Made by a program: the position numbers and the translations under genes. From Aliishimia sp039978895 (lineage in GTDB: Bacteria > Pseudomonadota > Alphaproteobacteria > Rhodobacterales > Rhodobacteraceae), in the NCBI GenBank assembly GCA_039978895.1, contig JBDWAL010000029.1, positions 203,671 to 267,670 of the forward strand: a stretch of DNA of 64,000 nt, read 5' to 3'. Positions 44,082 through 52,412 of the stretch are shown here, one piece after another. Each line of letters starts with the position of its first letter. Position 1 is the stretch's first letter. The notes beneath the pieces are model-generated. The model did no database searches, was not told the DNA's origin, and saw only the letters and a program-made list of their open reading frames with translations.

Positions 44082-45328
44082 GTCGATTGATGAAATTTAT
44101 CTATTTAGCTTTCATGCTGGCCCTCTTTGGGGGGCCGGCAGTTTCTGATGAGTTGCTGACCAAGGGAACAACCACATACAAACAGCTTTGTTCCCGGTGT
44201 CATGGGTTTGACATGGTCAACCCGGGGACAGGTTCCTATGACCTGCGAAAATTTCCACGTGATGACAAACCACGGTTTGTTGAAAGTGTTTCAAACGGGA
44301 AAGATGGAATGCCCGCTATGGGTGATCTGTTGATCGGGGACGAGCTGGACGCTTTGTGGAGGTATGTTTCCACACGCGGAGGGAAAGAGCCTGCCGTCGA
44401 AGAAAGCAGCTTACAGGGTGAACAACATCAAACAGCGGGTCCGAAAGGGTCCGCTGAACTCAATTTAATGACCCCTGACACGCTGACGGCTTGTTTGCCG
44501 ATAAATGGTGGTGTCATGTCTGGACGTCGCGCGTCTGGCGGAGCAGGACTGGACTATGATATCGCGCAAGAGATCGCCAAGACGCTTGAACTAGACCTGA
44601 AGGTCATTTGGTACGAGGGCGACATTGATGAAGACACCAATCCAATCAGAGCCACCTATGCCATGTTGTCCCGACCCCTTTGTGACGTTGTTCCCGGGTA
44701 CGCACTTTATGCGCCCACTTTGGGAAAACCCAAGGGCGATAGAGCGGCGGTGCCGCGTTGGAAAAAACCACGGTTTCGCGACAAGTTTGAAGAACCCGAA
44801 TTCGTCGATTTAAGGCCAATCACAACCACAATTCCATATGTCCGCATGGAGATGGGCGTTGTTTTGCGCGCACCTCGAGACGTACTGGGATTTGCGGATC
44901 TGGAAGGTCTGACGTTAGGGATTCAAGAAGGCACGTTGGCTGGGGCGATTTCGGTGGGGCGCATGCCAAGCTCACTGCGTGCAAATGCGGTGTCGCGCAA
45001 TCCCGGCCCGGCTTTTTTGTGGGACATGGAAAAGGGCGACTTTGATGCCGCGCTTGTTGCTGTAGCTGAGTATGATTTTCACAAGCGCCAAAACAAAATC
45101 ACAAAGCTGATCTTGTCTGATTACCGCCATCCTCTTGGGTTCAATATTGGATTTGCGATGCTTGAAGACAACAAACCGCTTTGGGATCATTTGAACGGTG
45201 CCGTCGAGGACCTGCTTTCAAACGGCCGCGTTGACGCTATTGCCCTGCAAAATAAAGTGCATATTGCAGTTCCACGCCGCCCATTTGTTCAACCTGAACT
45301 GCGCACTACAGATTTTTTGTCGCGATGA
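44078..45328 (+). CDS. Cytochrome c fused to XoxJ/MxaJ-like periplasmic binding protein
   Basis: The 416-residue protein joins two modules that are usually separate. After a signal peptide (about 1-23) comes a small class I cytochrome c, with the heme site C38-S-R-C41-H42 and a likely axial methionine M81 in G-M-P-A-M-G-D. After an acidic linker (about 103-130), the rest (about 135-400) is a family 3 solute-binding fold like XoxJ/MxaJ, with A-C-L-P-I-N-G-G and G-L-D-Y-D-I-A-Q-E-I-A. In methylotrophs XoxG is the electron acceptor and XoxJ a periplasmic partner of the dehydrogenase. Here one polypeptide could do both. It starts in the dehydrogenase stop codon. Confidence 0.87.
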   Translation: MSRLMKFIYLAFMLALFGGPAVSDELLTKGTTTYKQLCSRCHGFDMVNPGTGSYDLRKFPRDDKPRFVESVSNGKDGMPAMGDLLIGDELDALWRYVSTRGGKEPAVEESSLQGEQHQTAGPKGSAELNLMTPDTLTACLPINGGVMSGRRASGGAGLDYDIAQEIAKTLELDLKVIWYEGDIDEDTNPIRATYAMLSRPLCDVVPGYALYAPTLGKPKGDRAAVPRWKKPRFRDKFEEPEFVDLRPITTTIPYVRMEMGVVLRAPRDVLGFADLEGLTLGIQEGTLAGAISVGRMPSSLRANAVSRNPGPAFLWDMEKGDFDAALVAVAEYDFHKRQNKITKLILSDYRHPLGFNIGFAMLEDNKPLWDHLNGAVEDLLSNGRVDAIALQNKVHIAVPRRPFVQPELRTTDFLSR

Positions 45329-45398
45329 CCGCAAGCTAAGGACGAATTTGGACAGATAACCCGTTCCATGCTAGATTTACGTCGGAGGAGATTTTTCA

Positions 45399-46262
45399 AT
45401 GAAGCATTTTCGTAACGCAATGGCCGCCATGCTTGGCGCATGTGTTTTTGCATCCAGTATGGCGCTGGCGGGTGGGTTAAGCACATTCCAATTGCCCCCA
45501 CACGCTGGTGTGCAAAATCCAATTGTTGAAGGCGAAATGTGGGAAATTTTGCGGGGTGACGTTGTTGATGATCACGTGGTTCTGCAAGACGGTGAAAATC
45601 TGCTATCGTTGGATGCCCCGATCTCGGCTTTTGACTCTGCGACTGTTCCTTTCAGCATAAGTCAGCGTCCGGGAACGGATCGGATCACAAAAATGACTGT
45701 TGTTGTCGACGAAAACCCAATGCCGGTTGTTGGTGTCTTTACGTTTGGACCCCTAATGGGGGAACTCAATCTAGAAAGCCGTGTTCGCTTCGACGTCTAT
45801 TCTAATCTCCGGGTTATTGCCGAAACAGAAACCGGCGAGAGCTTTATGGCTGGCCGTTTTGTGCAGGCGGCCGGTGGATGTTCCGCGGCGGTTACGCGTG
45901 ACATCGATGTGGCCTTGTCGACGATGGGCAAAATGAAATTGCGCCATCTGAACATCAATGAATCGCCGCAACAAAGCACAAAAGTTGAGCAGGTTCAGCT
46001 AATGATCCGGCATCCAATGTTCACGGGAATGCAAGTTCACAAAGGCACATTTGATCACATCGATCCACGGTTTGTTGAGGACCTAAAAGTCTGGCTGGGC
46101 GAAGATATGCTGTTCCACATGGAGGGTGGTTTTTCGATTTCAGAAGACCCGTCCTTCAGGTTTTCTTACATTAACAACGGTGCCCAAGTGATGCGCGTGC
46201 GCGCTGTGGATACTGATGGCGCAGTGTTTGAACATTCCTTTCCAATTAACCAAGGTTCCTGA
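45399..46262 (+). CDS. SoxYZ-fusion carrier of the quinoprotein relay system
   Basis: This 287-residue secreted protein (signal peptide about 1-24, ending M-A-L-A) has a SoxY-like N-terminal half and a SoxZ-like C-terminal half. The SoxY half carries the swinging-arm cysteine C161 in A-A-G-G-C-S-A-A. The classical SoxY arm ends in G-G-C-G-G; here the two Gly after Cys are Ser-Ala and the arm is internal, as in the quinoprotein-associated SoxYZ family. The carrier role in sulfur chemistry is inferred from Sox; what it carries here is unknown. It sits 70 bases after the cytochrome fusion gene and has a GGAGGAG ribosome binding site. Confidence 0.88.
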   Translation: MKHFRNAMAAMLGACVFASSMALAGGLSTFQLPPHAGVQNPIVEGEMWEILRGDVVDDHVVLQDGENLLSLDAPISAFDSATVPFSISQRPGTDRITKMTVVVDENPMPVVGVFTFGPLMGELNLESRVRFDVYSNLRVIAETETGESFMAGRFVQAAGGCSAAVTRDIDVALSTMGKMKLRHLNINESPQQSTKVEQVQLMIRHPMFTGMQVHKGTFDHIDPRFVEDLKVWLGEDMLFHMEGGFSISEDPSFRFSYINNGAQVMRVRAVDTDGAVFEHSFPINQGS

Positions 46263-46270
46263 GCGTACTC

Positions 46271-46816
46271 GTGTTTCGCATTATAATTGTATTGGCCGCG
46301 CTACTTGCGCAGACCAGCCTACTTTTGGCTGAAACAGTGCCTGAGCCCGAAGGCTATCGTACCGAAAACTATGACGCGCTAGTTCCAGAAGAAGCGCTGG
46401 GCGCACTAACGGTGTCCGACGAGACGGCTTTTGCTCTGTGGCGCACAGGCAAGGTCGCGGTTGTTGACGTGATGCCGGATATCAAAAAGCCCAAAGGGCT
46501 ACCCGAAGGTACGATTTGGAAGGGTAGAACGCGGATATCCATTTTAGGCGCTCACTGGTGGCCCGAGGTGGGGTTTGGTGTTTTAAGTGATGACGTTGAA
46601 ACGCAATTCAAAGCCTTGTTGGCAGCTCTTACCGAGGACGACAAAACGGCGCCCATATTATTTTTGTGCCGTGAAGATTGTTGGATGAGTTGGAATGCAT
46701 CAAAACGCGCAGCATCTTATGGCTATGAGACTGTTTTTTGGTACCCTTCTGGAACAACGGGCTGGACATTTTGGGACTATCCAACCGAGCGTTTGAAGCG
46801 AGCTGACGGCAAATGA
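46271..46816 (+). CDS. PQQ-associated CxxCW-type rhodanese-like protein
   Basis: This 181-residue secreted protein (signal about 1-21) belongs to the rhodanese-like group found with PQQ dehydrogenases. The cysteine motif is C133-R-E-D-C137-W138, so here it is C-x3-C-W, followed by M-S-W-N-A-S-K-R-A. The W-W-P motif and the C-terminal W-F-Y-P-like strand are also typical. Rhodaneses transfer sulfane sulfur; a role as sulfur donor to the SoxYZ carrier is an inference. It starts nine bases after the SoxYZ gene and overlaps the next gene by four. Confidence 0.85.
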   Translation: MFRIIIVLAALLAQTSLLLAETVPEPEGYRTENYDALVPEEALGALTVSDETAFALWRTGKVAVVDVMPDIKKPKGLPEGTIWKGRTRISILGAHWWPEVGFGVLSDDVETQFKALLAALTEDDKTAPILFLCREDCWMSWNASKRAASYGYETVFWYPSGTTGWTFWDYPTERLKRADGK

Positions 46817-47856
46817 TATTTGAGCTTATTGCGGCGATTTGCATCCAGAATGTGTGCCAAGATAGACTTATACCTTCTGCCGCTATTCAGACCAAGACCC
46901 AATGCGAGGCGCAAATTGGACGCGCGGACACTTGGGCCGAAGCACGACAGGGGGCAACATTACAAGCGGCGAAATGCGTGCCGCTGCTTGATCTGCGCGA
47001 CCGGGCTTCCCCTGTCACCGAGATCACTCAGGGTGCATTTGTGCATGTGGGAAAAATCAAAGACCCAAGTCCCGAAAACAGTGGTGACACCTCAAATCAC
47101 GGCTTCATTGTCGGTGCGACATCTGTCGCCGTCATAGATGCGGGATATTCACGGGCTTTGGCTGAAGCTTTGTATATCAGCATTCGCCTCCATACGGACA
47201 AACCAATCAGCCATTTGTTGCTGACACACATGCATCCAGACCACACCTTGGGTGGCGATGTTTTTCAGGAGGCCGGAGCCACAGCTATTGCGGCGGTGAA
47301 GTTCAACAAAGCCTATAGCGGTCGCGTGGATGGTTACCTTAACAGTCAGGCGACCCTGATCGGGCTTGAAGCGGCGCATGGGACTTATGGGCAATTATCG
47401 GTGACGGAGACCGATGGAATGCAAATCAATTTGGGTGACCGACCCCTGACATTGCAGACGTTTCCGACAGCACATACGACCAATGACATGATCATAATGG
47501 ACCCAACCAGCCAAACGACTTGGGTCGGGGATTTGGTCTTCATCAACCACACTCCGGCGTTAGATGGGTCGGTCCGTGGCTGGATTGCGCAATTGGAAGA
47601 ATTGAAACACGATGTGGGTCAATACGTGATCCCGGGGCATGGGCCCGCCAAGGCGAAGGTTCCGCAGGCGTTTGAGCCAACATTGAATTATCTCAAAGCA
47701 CTCGCTTCACAAATGCGCACAGCGATAGCAAACGGCGAAAGTCTACAGGCTGTTCTGAAAGACAAAGGAGCAGACTTGCGAGGGTCATGGAGGTTGTTTG
47801 ATTCACACCACCGCCGCAATGCAACAAACGCATATGTGGAGCTTGAATGGGAATAA
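46813..47856 (+). CDS. Quinoprotein relay system zinc metallohydrolase (MBL fold)
   Basis: This 347-residue protein has a cysteine-containing N-terminal extension (about 1-65) and a metallo-beta-lactamase domain (about 68-290), with the metal motif T-H-M-H-P-D-H (H139, H141, D143, H144) and later G-D-L-V-F and P-G-H-G. It resembles the SoxH-related hydrolases that accompany PQQ dehydrogenases. The reaction is not established; cleavage of a carrier-bound thioester or sulfonate is one possibility. It is the last gene of the five-gene operon and is coupled to the preceding gene by an ATGA overlap. Confidence 0.87.
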   Translation: MIFELIAAICIQNVCQDRLIPSAAIQTKTQCEAQIGRADTWAEARQGATLQAAKCVPLLDLRDRASPVTEITQGAFVHVGKIKDPSPENSGDTSNHGFIVGATSVAVIDAGYSRALAEALYISIRLHTDKPISHLLLTHMHPDHTLGGDVFQEAGATAIAAVKFNKAYSGRVDGYLNSQATLIGLEAAHGTYGQLSVTETDGMQINLGDRPLTLQTFPTAHTTNDMIIMDPTSQTTWVGDLVFINHTPALDGSVRGWIAQLEELKHDVGQYVIPGHGPAKAKVPQAFEPTLNYLKALASQMRTAIANGESLQAVLKDKGADLRGSWRLFDSHHRRNATNAYVELEWE

Positions 47857-47919
47857 CGTCCCGTCGTAGCCAGTAATTTGAGAGAGGCTAAGACAGTCAG
47901 TTTGGACAGGAAATTTTAC

Positions 47920-48714
47920 CTAGAGAGTGATTTCTTTGGTTAACGCTTTAATTTCTTGGGCAACGCGTTGTGGATCGTCCCAATGAATGGAATGTCCTAA
48001 CCCCGTCAATTCGACCAAAGAAATACCGTTCAGGGACATTCGCGCGTCATCGATTGGCACCAAAAGATCATCCGGTGACAAGATCGCCCTGCTTGGAACT
48101 GACGGAGGTGTTTGGAACAGATTAGCGTCTACGTTCTGCAAAGCGTCGAGTTGTAATGCCATCGCCTCAGCACTTTGGGCATGGGGGTAAGCGAGTGATT
48201 GCTGCACGGCATTTGTAATCGCGTCAGGAGCAAAGAAGGCTTCTTTTCGAAACAACCAAGGAAACAGTAAGCGCAGCCAGGTGTCTTGCGGCGCGTTTGA
48301 GTTTCGAATGTTAATCAAAGCTCTGAACAGTTCGGTGTTGCGAGGGGTATTAATCGGCGCAGAACCGACCATCATAATAGACGCCACACGGTTGGGCGCG
48401 CGGATGGACGTGACCCAACCAATCAGTCCACCCAGAGAATGGCCAACAATATGCGCCTTTTCGTGGCCCAGATGGTCGAGCAAAGAAATCACATCCTGCG
48501 CCCAAAGTTCCATCGAGGCCGGAGCATCCCAAGGGTGGGTTTGCCCGCTTGTGCGATTGTCGGGTCGGATCAAAGTAAAATATGGCTCTAATAAGGGCAG
48601 CAATGGCGCCCAACTCGCGCTATCGGACATAAAGCCAGCTATCAATACCATCGGCGGTCCATTGCCCGAGATTTCATAATGTAAGGTCACATCGGGTAAT
48701 GAGAGATCAGGCAT
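47920..48714 (-). CDS. Alpha/beta-fold hydrolase
   Basis: The 264-residue protein has the catalytic nucleophile elbow G-H-S-L-G-G. The oxyanion segment is V-L-I-A-G-F-M-S-D-S, and the terminal histidine lies in G-L-G-H-S-I-H-W-D. The frame is open to 48780, but the ATG at 48714 lies within the end of the peptidase gene and gives M-P-D-L-S-L-P-D, the usual length. It is the last gene of an operon with an SDR, a cupin and a P1-family peptidase. The substrate is unknown; an esterase or lactonase is most likely. Confidence 0.85.
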   Translation of the reverse strand: MPDLSLPDVTLHYEISGNGPPMVLIAGFMSDSASWAPLLPLLEPYFTLIRPDNRTSGQTHPWDAPASMELWAQDVISLLDHLGHEKAHIVGHSLGGLIGWVTSIRAPNRVASIMMVGSAPINTPRNTELFRALINIRNSNAPQDTWLRLLFPWLFRKEAFFAPDAITNAVQQSLAYPHAQSAEAMALQLDALQNVDANLFQTPPSVPSRAILSPDDLLVPIDDARMSLNGISLVELTGLGHSIHWDDPQRVAQEIKALTKEITL

Positions 48715-49711
48715 TGAGTTGGCTCCAAGTTGGCAGCAGATCTTCGGGTTCTGGGCGAGCATGAAACACACCGCGTGCAATAGCGCGGCTCAGACAAACT
48801 GCGGCGGCATGGCCGATCATCGCAAGGTCGCGTGGTGGGTTCTCCATTTCGTGGGCGTCAGTTGATAGGGCAAAAATGAGATCGCCATCTGCCGGGCTAT
48901 GTGCTGGAACTGTTGCACGACCAATTCCGTCGTGCGCCGCCGTCGCAACGCGCTGACATTGGGCTTTGGTCAGAGCCGCATCTGTGGCGACAATTGCGAT
49001 CGTTGTGTTTGCACGCTCAATCATGCGGGATGCTTTGAGTGAAACCAACTCTCGACCAAGACCGGTTGCCATATCAGGGCCTAAACCGCCAAATTCGGCG
49101 TCTATCTCAAAGGGTGCGGCCCAGAAATGGCGATCGCCCGGCGTTGTGACGCTGCCCATAGGGTTGGCCGCGACCAGAGCTGCGACGGTGGTTCCGTTTT
49201 CCAGCACCAAGGATGCTGAACCCAAGCCGCCTTTCATCATGGCTGTCATCGCGCCCTTGCCCGCGCCTTGTGAGCCGATTGCGAAGTCGGTGCCTACAGC
49301 GCGAAAGGCATCTCGCCCCAAGTCACGGTAAGGGTTTTGGGTCCACGATTGATCCCCACCTGACAAGAGATCAAAGATTATTGCGCCGGGGACGAGAGGG
49401 ATGACAGCAGGGCCGACACGATAGCCGCGGCCTTGTTCACGCAATAGGTCAGACACGCCAGAACATGCATCTAACCCATATGCAGACCCGCCTGACAGCA
49501 CCAATGCGTCGACTTGAGCCACGGACTTGTCAGGTGCGAGAAGATCGGTTTCACGCGATCCCGGCGCACCGCCCATGACGCTGACTGACGCAGTAAACGG
49601 GGCGTCACCGAGCAAGACAGTGGACCCAGATTTAAGATGAGGGTCAGATGCGTTGCCGACTTTCAGGCCAGCCACATCAGTGATGAGATTGCGTGGTCCC
49701 GGAATCATCAT
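48707..49711 (-). CDS. P1-family (DmpA/NylC-like) Ntn peptidase
   Basis: The 334-residue protein belongs to family S58/P1, autoprocessed N-terminal-nucleophile hydrolases that cleave peptides with N-terminal or beta-amino residues, or nylon oligomers. The likely cleavage site is N235-T236 in R-A-N-T-T-I-A-I-V-A-T-D, which would make Thr the nucleophile, as in NylC, rather than Ser, as in DmpA. L-S-G-G-S-A-Y-G-L-D-A near the N-terminus is also conserved. The start overlaps the cupin gene. With the nearby dipeptide transporter it could process imported unusual peptides. Confidence 0.85.
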   Translation of the reverse strand: MMIPGPRNLITDVAGLKVGNASDPHLKSGSTVLLGDAPFTASVSVMGGAPGSRETDLLAPDKSVAQVDALVLSGGSAYGLDACSGVSDLLREQGRGYRVGPAVIPLVPGAIIFDLLSGGDQSWTQNPYRDLGRDAFRAVGTDFAIGSQGAGKGAMTAMMKGGLGSASLVLENGTTVAALVAANPMGSVTTPGDRHFWAAPFEIDAEFGGLGPDMATGLGRELVSLKASRMIERANTTIAIVATDAALTKAQCQRVATAAHDGIGRATVPAHSPADGDLIFALSTDAHEMENPPRDLAMIGHAAAVCLSRAIARGVFHARPEPEDLLPTWSQLNA

Positions 49712-50061
49712 AGTCTTGGCTTTGATGCTGCAGTTGTTGGATCGCCAGTGTTTGGTTCACCCTTCGGTTCGATCAGCAATACTTTGCATTCAGCGTCGGC
49801 ACGTGGACGGTGTGTGACGCCCTTTGGAACGATGAACAGCTCACCAGCTCTAACTGGGTGACAAACATCGCCTTCTAAATCCATGACCATTTCGCCTTCA
49901 AGGACGAGGAAGAAATCATCGGTGTCTTCATGTAGGTGAAAAGGAAACTCGCCCTTGAACTTGACCACCATCACGTCGTTTTCGTTATAGTCTGCGACCA
50001 CGTGCGGGTCCCAGTGTGTATCGATTTGAGCCAATTTGGAGGCTAGATTGACGGGGTTCAT
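49708..50061 (-). CDS. Single-domain cupin protein
   Basis: The 117 residues form one cupin barrel with the metal motif F-H-L-H-E-D-T-D-D-F-F (two His and one acidic ligand). The second motif is around P-K-G-V-T-H-R. The frame is open to 50133, but the ATG at 50061 overlaps the SDR stop (ATGA) and starts M-N-P-V-N. It is part of the SDR-cupin-peptidase-hydrolase operon. Cupins of this size are often small dioxygenases or isomerases; no substrate can be named. Confidence 0.8.
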   Translation of the reverse strand: MNPVNLASKLAQIDTHWDPHVVADYNENDVMVVKFKGEFPFHLHEDTDDFFLVLEGEMVMDLEGDVCHPVRAGELFIVPKGVTHRPRADAECKVLLIEPKGEPNTGDPTTAASKPRL

Positions 50062-50798
50062 ATGCACCGTCCCCCGTCGACTTCCATTGCGACGCCTGTG
50101 ATCATGCTCGCTTCGTCTGAACAAAGATAACAAGCCGCGTTGCCCATGTCTTGGGGTGTGGAAAAGCGTCCCAAAGGAATTGTGGAGATGAATTTGGCCC
50201 GAACTTCAGGAGTGTCTTCGCCCATAAAAGACTTCAAAAGCGGTGTTTCGCCTGCAACCGGGTTCAATGCGTTTACACGAACACCATGAGGCGCGAGCTC
50301 AACCGCCATGGTTTTTGTCGCTGTGATCATCCAGCCTTTAGATGCGTTGTACCAGTTCAATCGAGGACGCGGAGAGACGCCAGCGGTAGAAGCAATGTTC
50401 AAAATTGCGCCGGTCTCGCGTTCTTTGAAGTGCGGGACAAAGGAGCGGGCCGTCAGGTAAACCGACTTCATATTCACGTTGAACACGCGATCAAAATCGT
50501 CCTCAGTCACATATTCCATAGATTGCGGTAAGTGAGTAATTCCTGCGTTGTTCACCAGAATATCCAAATGCCCAAGTTCCGAAAGAGCAAGGTCGGCCAT
50601 TGCTTGAACGGATGCCCCGCTGCCAACATCGACCTGACAGGCCACTCCGTTCACTTCGTTGGCCACAACTTTCGCACCTTCTTCATTTATATCCGCGATC
50701 ATCACCCGCGCCCCTTCAGCGGCGAACTTTCGGGCGATGCCTGCACCAAATCCGGAGGCGGCGCCGGTCACGAGAGCTGTTTTTCCTGTCATGCGCAT
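50058..50798 (-). CDS. Short-chain dehydrogenase/reductase
   Basis: The 246-residue SDR has the cofactor motif T-G-A-A-S-G-F-G-A-G-I and N-N-A-G. The Y-x-x-x-K catalytic pair is in W-Y-N-A-S-K-G. The acidic residue after beta-2 (I-A-D-I-N) indicates NAD rather than NADP. It is the first gene of the four-gene operon and lies 15 bases downstream of the double-ATPase gene, so the operon may continue from the transporter. The substrate is unknown. Confidence 0.88.
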   Translation of the reverse strand: MRMTGKTALVTGAASGFGAGIARKFAAEGARVMIADINEEGAKVVANEVNGVACQVDVGSGASVQAMADLALSELGHLDILVNNAGITHLPQSMEYVTEDDFDRVFNVNMKSVYLTARSFVPHFKERETGAILNIASTAGVSPRPRLNWYNASKGWMITATKTMAVELAPHGVRVNALNPVAGETPLLKSFMGEDTPEVRAKFISTIPLGRFSTPQDMGNAACYLCSDEASMITGVAMEVDGGRCI

Positions 50799-50813
50799 GG
50801 GAAGTTCCTTTGA

Positions 50814-52412
50814 TTAACGTGTTGGCGTCGCGAAGTCGGTTAAGACGGGCGCAGCATCGATTAGGGACTGTGTATAAGGGTGTTTTGGATTCGCGAAGAC
50901 CGCCTCTGTTTGACCTTCTTCGACAATATGCCCATCTTTCATCACCAACACCCTGTCCGTGATGGAGCGAACAACCGACAAGTCGTGACTGATAAATAGA
51001 TAGGTCAAACCGTAAGACCGGCAGAGGTCTGCGAGCAAATCCAAGATTGTGGCGCGAACAGAAACATCAAGGGCGCTGACGGCTTCGTCCAGCAAGATGA
51101 GCTCGGGACGGGTGATAAGCGCTCGGGCGATTGCGATACGCTGACGCTGCCCTCCGGAGAATTGGTGCGGATACTTGTTGGCGTCTTCAGGCGACAGACC
51201 AACGGCCGTGAGGGTTTCAGCGACCAGATCGTTACGCGCTTGGCCGACAGGGGCTTCGTCCCACAAATGGAATGGTTCTGTGACAATACGCTCAACACGA
51301 TGTCGCGGATTGAAGCTGCCATAGGGATCTTGAAAGACGACCTGCATTTTGCGACGAACATCCAGATTCGGTTTGTTCTTGGTAAAGACAGGAATGTTAT
51401 CCAGCGTAATCGATCCGCCTTGAATTGCTTCTAACCCAAGGATTGCCCTTGTTAGTGTCGATTTTCCGCAACCAGACTCACCGACAAGGCCGACACGTTC
51501 CCCCTTGTCGATGGTAAAGCTCACGTCATTGACTGCGCGGAAAGCACCTGGATTGGTGAACAACTTGCGACGAGGGAGACGGTAGTTCCGAATGACGCTA
51601 AAGACCTCAAGAAGAGGTGCTGGCTTCTGAGGTTCTGGTAAGTCAACAACATGACGAGACGCTGCAAACAACTTTTGGGTGTAGGGATGATTACGTTCGC
51701 GTAACACAGTCTGTGTCGGGCCGGATTCAACCACCTCGCCGTTACGTATAACGCAGATTGCGTCGGCTAGGTTGGCGACAACCGCGAGGTCATGCGTGAT
51801 CATTAGCATGCCCATACCATCATCTTTGACCAACCCTTTGAGCAGGTCCAAAATCTGTGCTTGTGTTGTGACATCAAGCGCAGTCGTGGGTTCGTCTGCA
51901 ATAAGCAGCCGCGGGCGCAAAGCAATAGCCATGGCGATCACCACGCGCTGCCGTTGTCCGCCAGAAAGCTCATGCGGATAGCGTGAAAGCGGAAACTGAT
52001 CCGAAGGCAATCCAACCCGAACAAGGACCTCTTTGGCACGTGTTAGAGCAGCTTCGCGCGATGTCTTGCCGTGAATCAGGATCGTTTCCATCACCTGAGC
52101 GCCAATCGTTTTGACCGGATTGAGCGCAGTCATCGGTTCTTGAAACACCATGCCAATATCTTTACCACGACGCGCGCACATATCCTGCTCAGTCAGCGGC
52201 AGCAAAGCTATGCCATTCAATTGAATATCACCAGATACAGTTGAGCCTTTGGGTAACAGTTGCATGACGCTAAGAGCCGTCATTGATTTGCCTGATCCGG
52301 ATTCCCCGGTAACAGCCATGATCTGCCCTTGCGCAATGTCGATCGACACATCCTTTAAGATCGGAATTCCTGAGATCGACAAGTTAAGGTCACGTATCTT
52401 CAACAGGTTCAT
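50814..52412 (-). CDS. Dipeptide/oligopeptide-type ABC transporter, fused double ATPase
   Basis: The 532 residues contain two complete ATPase domains of the DppD/DppF type in one chain. The first (about 1-255) has G-E-S-G-S-G-K-S and L-S-G-G-Q-R-Q-R, and the second (about 270-525) has G-E-S-G-C-G-K-S and F-S-G-G-Q-R-Q-R. Each carries its own Walker B (A-D-E-P-T-T-A-L-D and L-D-E-A-V-S-A-L-D). It powers import through the permeases encoded just upstream. The start overlaps the second permease gene by four bases. Confidence 0.95.
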   Translation of the reverse strand: MNLLKIRDLNLSISGIPILKDVSIDIAQGQIMAVTGESGSGKSMTALSVMQLLPKGSTVSGDIQLNGIALLPLTEQDMCARRGKDIGMVFQEPMTALNPVKTIGAQVMETILIHGKTSREAALTRAKEVLVRVGLPSDQFPLSRYPHELSGGQRQRVVIAMAIALRPRLLIADEPTTALDVTTQAQILDLLKGLVKDDGMGMLMITHDLAVVANLADAICVIRNGEVVESGPTQTVLRERNHPYTQKLFAASRHVVDLPEPQKPAPLLEVFSVIRNYRLPRRKLFTNPGAFRAVNDVSFTIDKGERVGLVGESGCGKSTLTRAILGLEAIQGGSITLDNIPVFTKNKPNLDVRRKMQVVFQDPYGSFNPRHRVERIVTEPFHLWDEAPVGQARNDLVAETLTAVGLSPEDANKYPHQFSGGQRQRIAIARALITRPELILLDEAVSALDVSVRATILDLLADLCRSYGLTYLFISHDLSVVRSITDRVLVMKDGHIVEEGQTEAVFANPKHPYTQSLIDAAPVLTDFATPTR

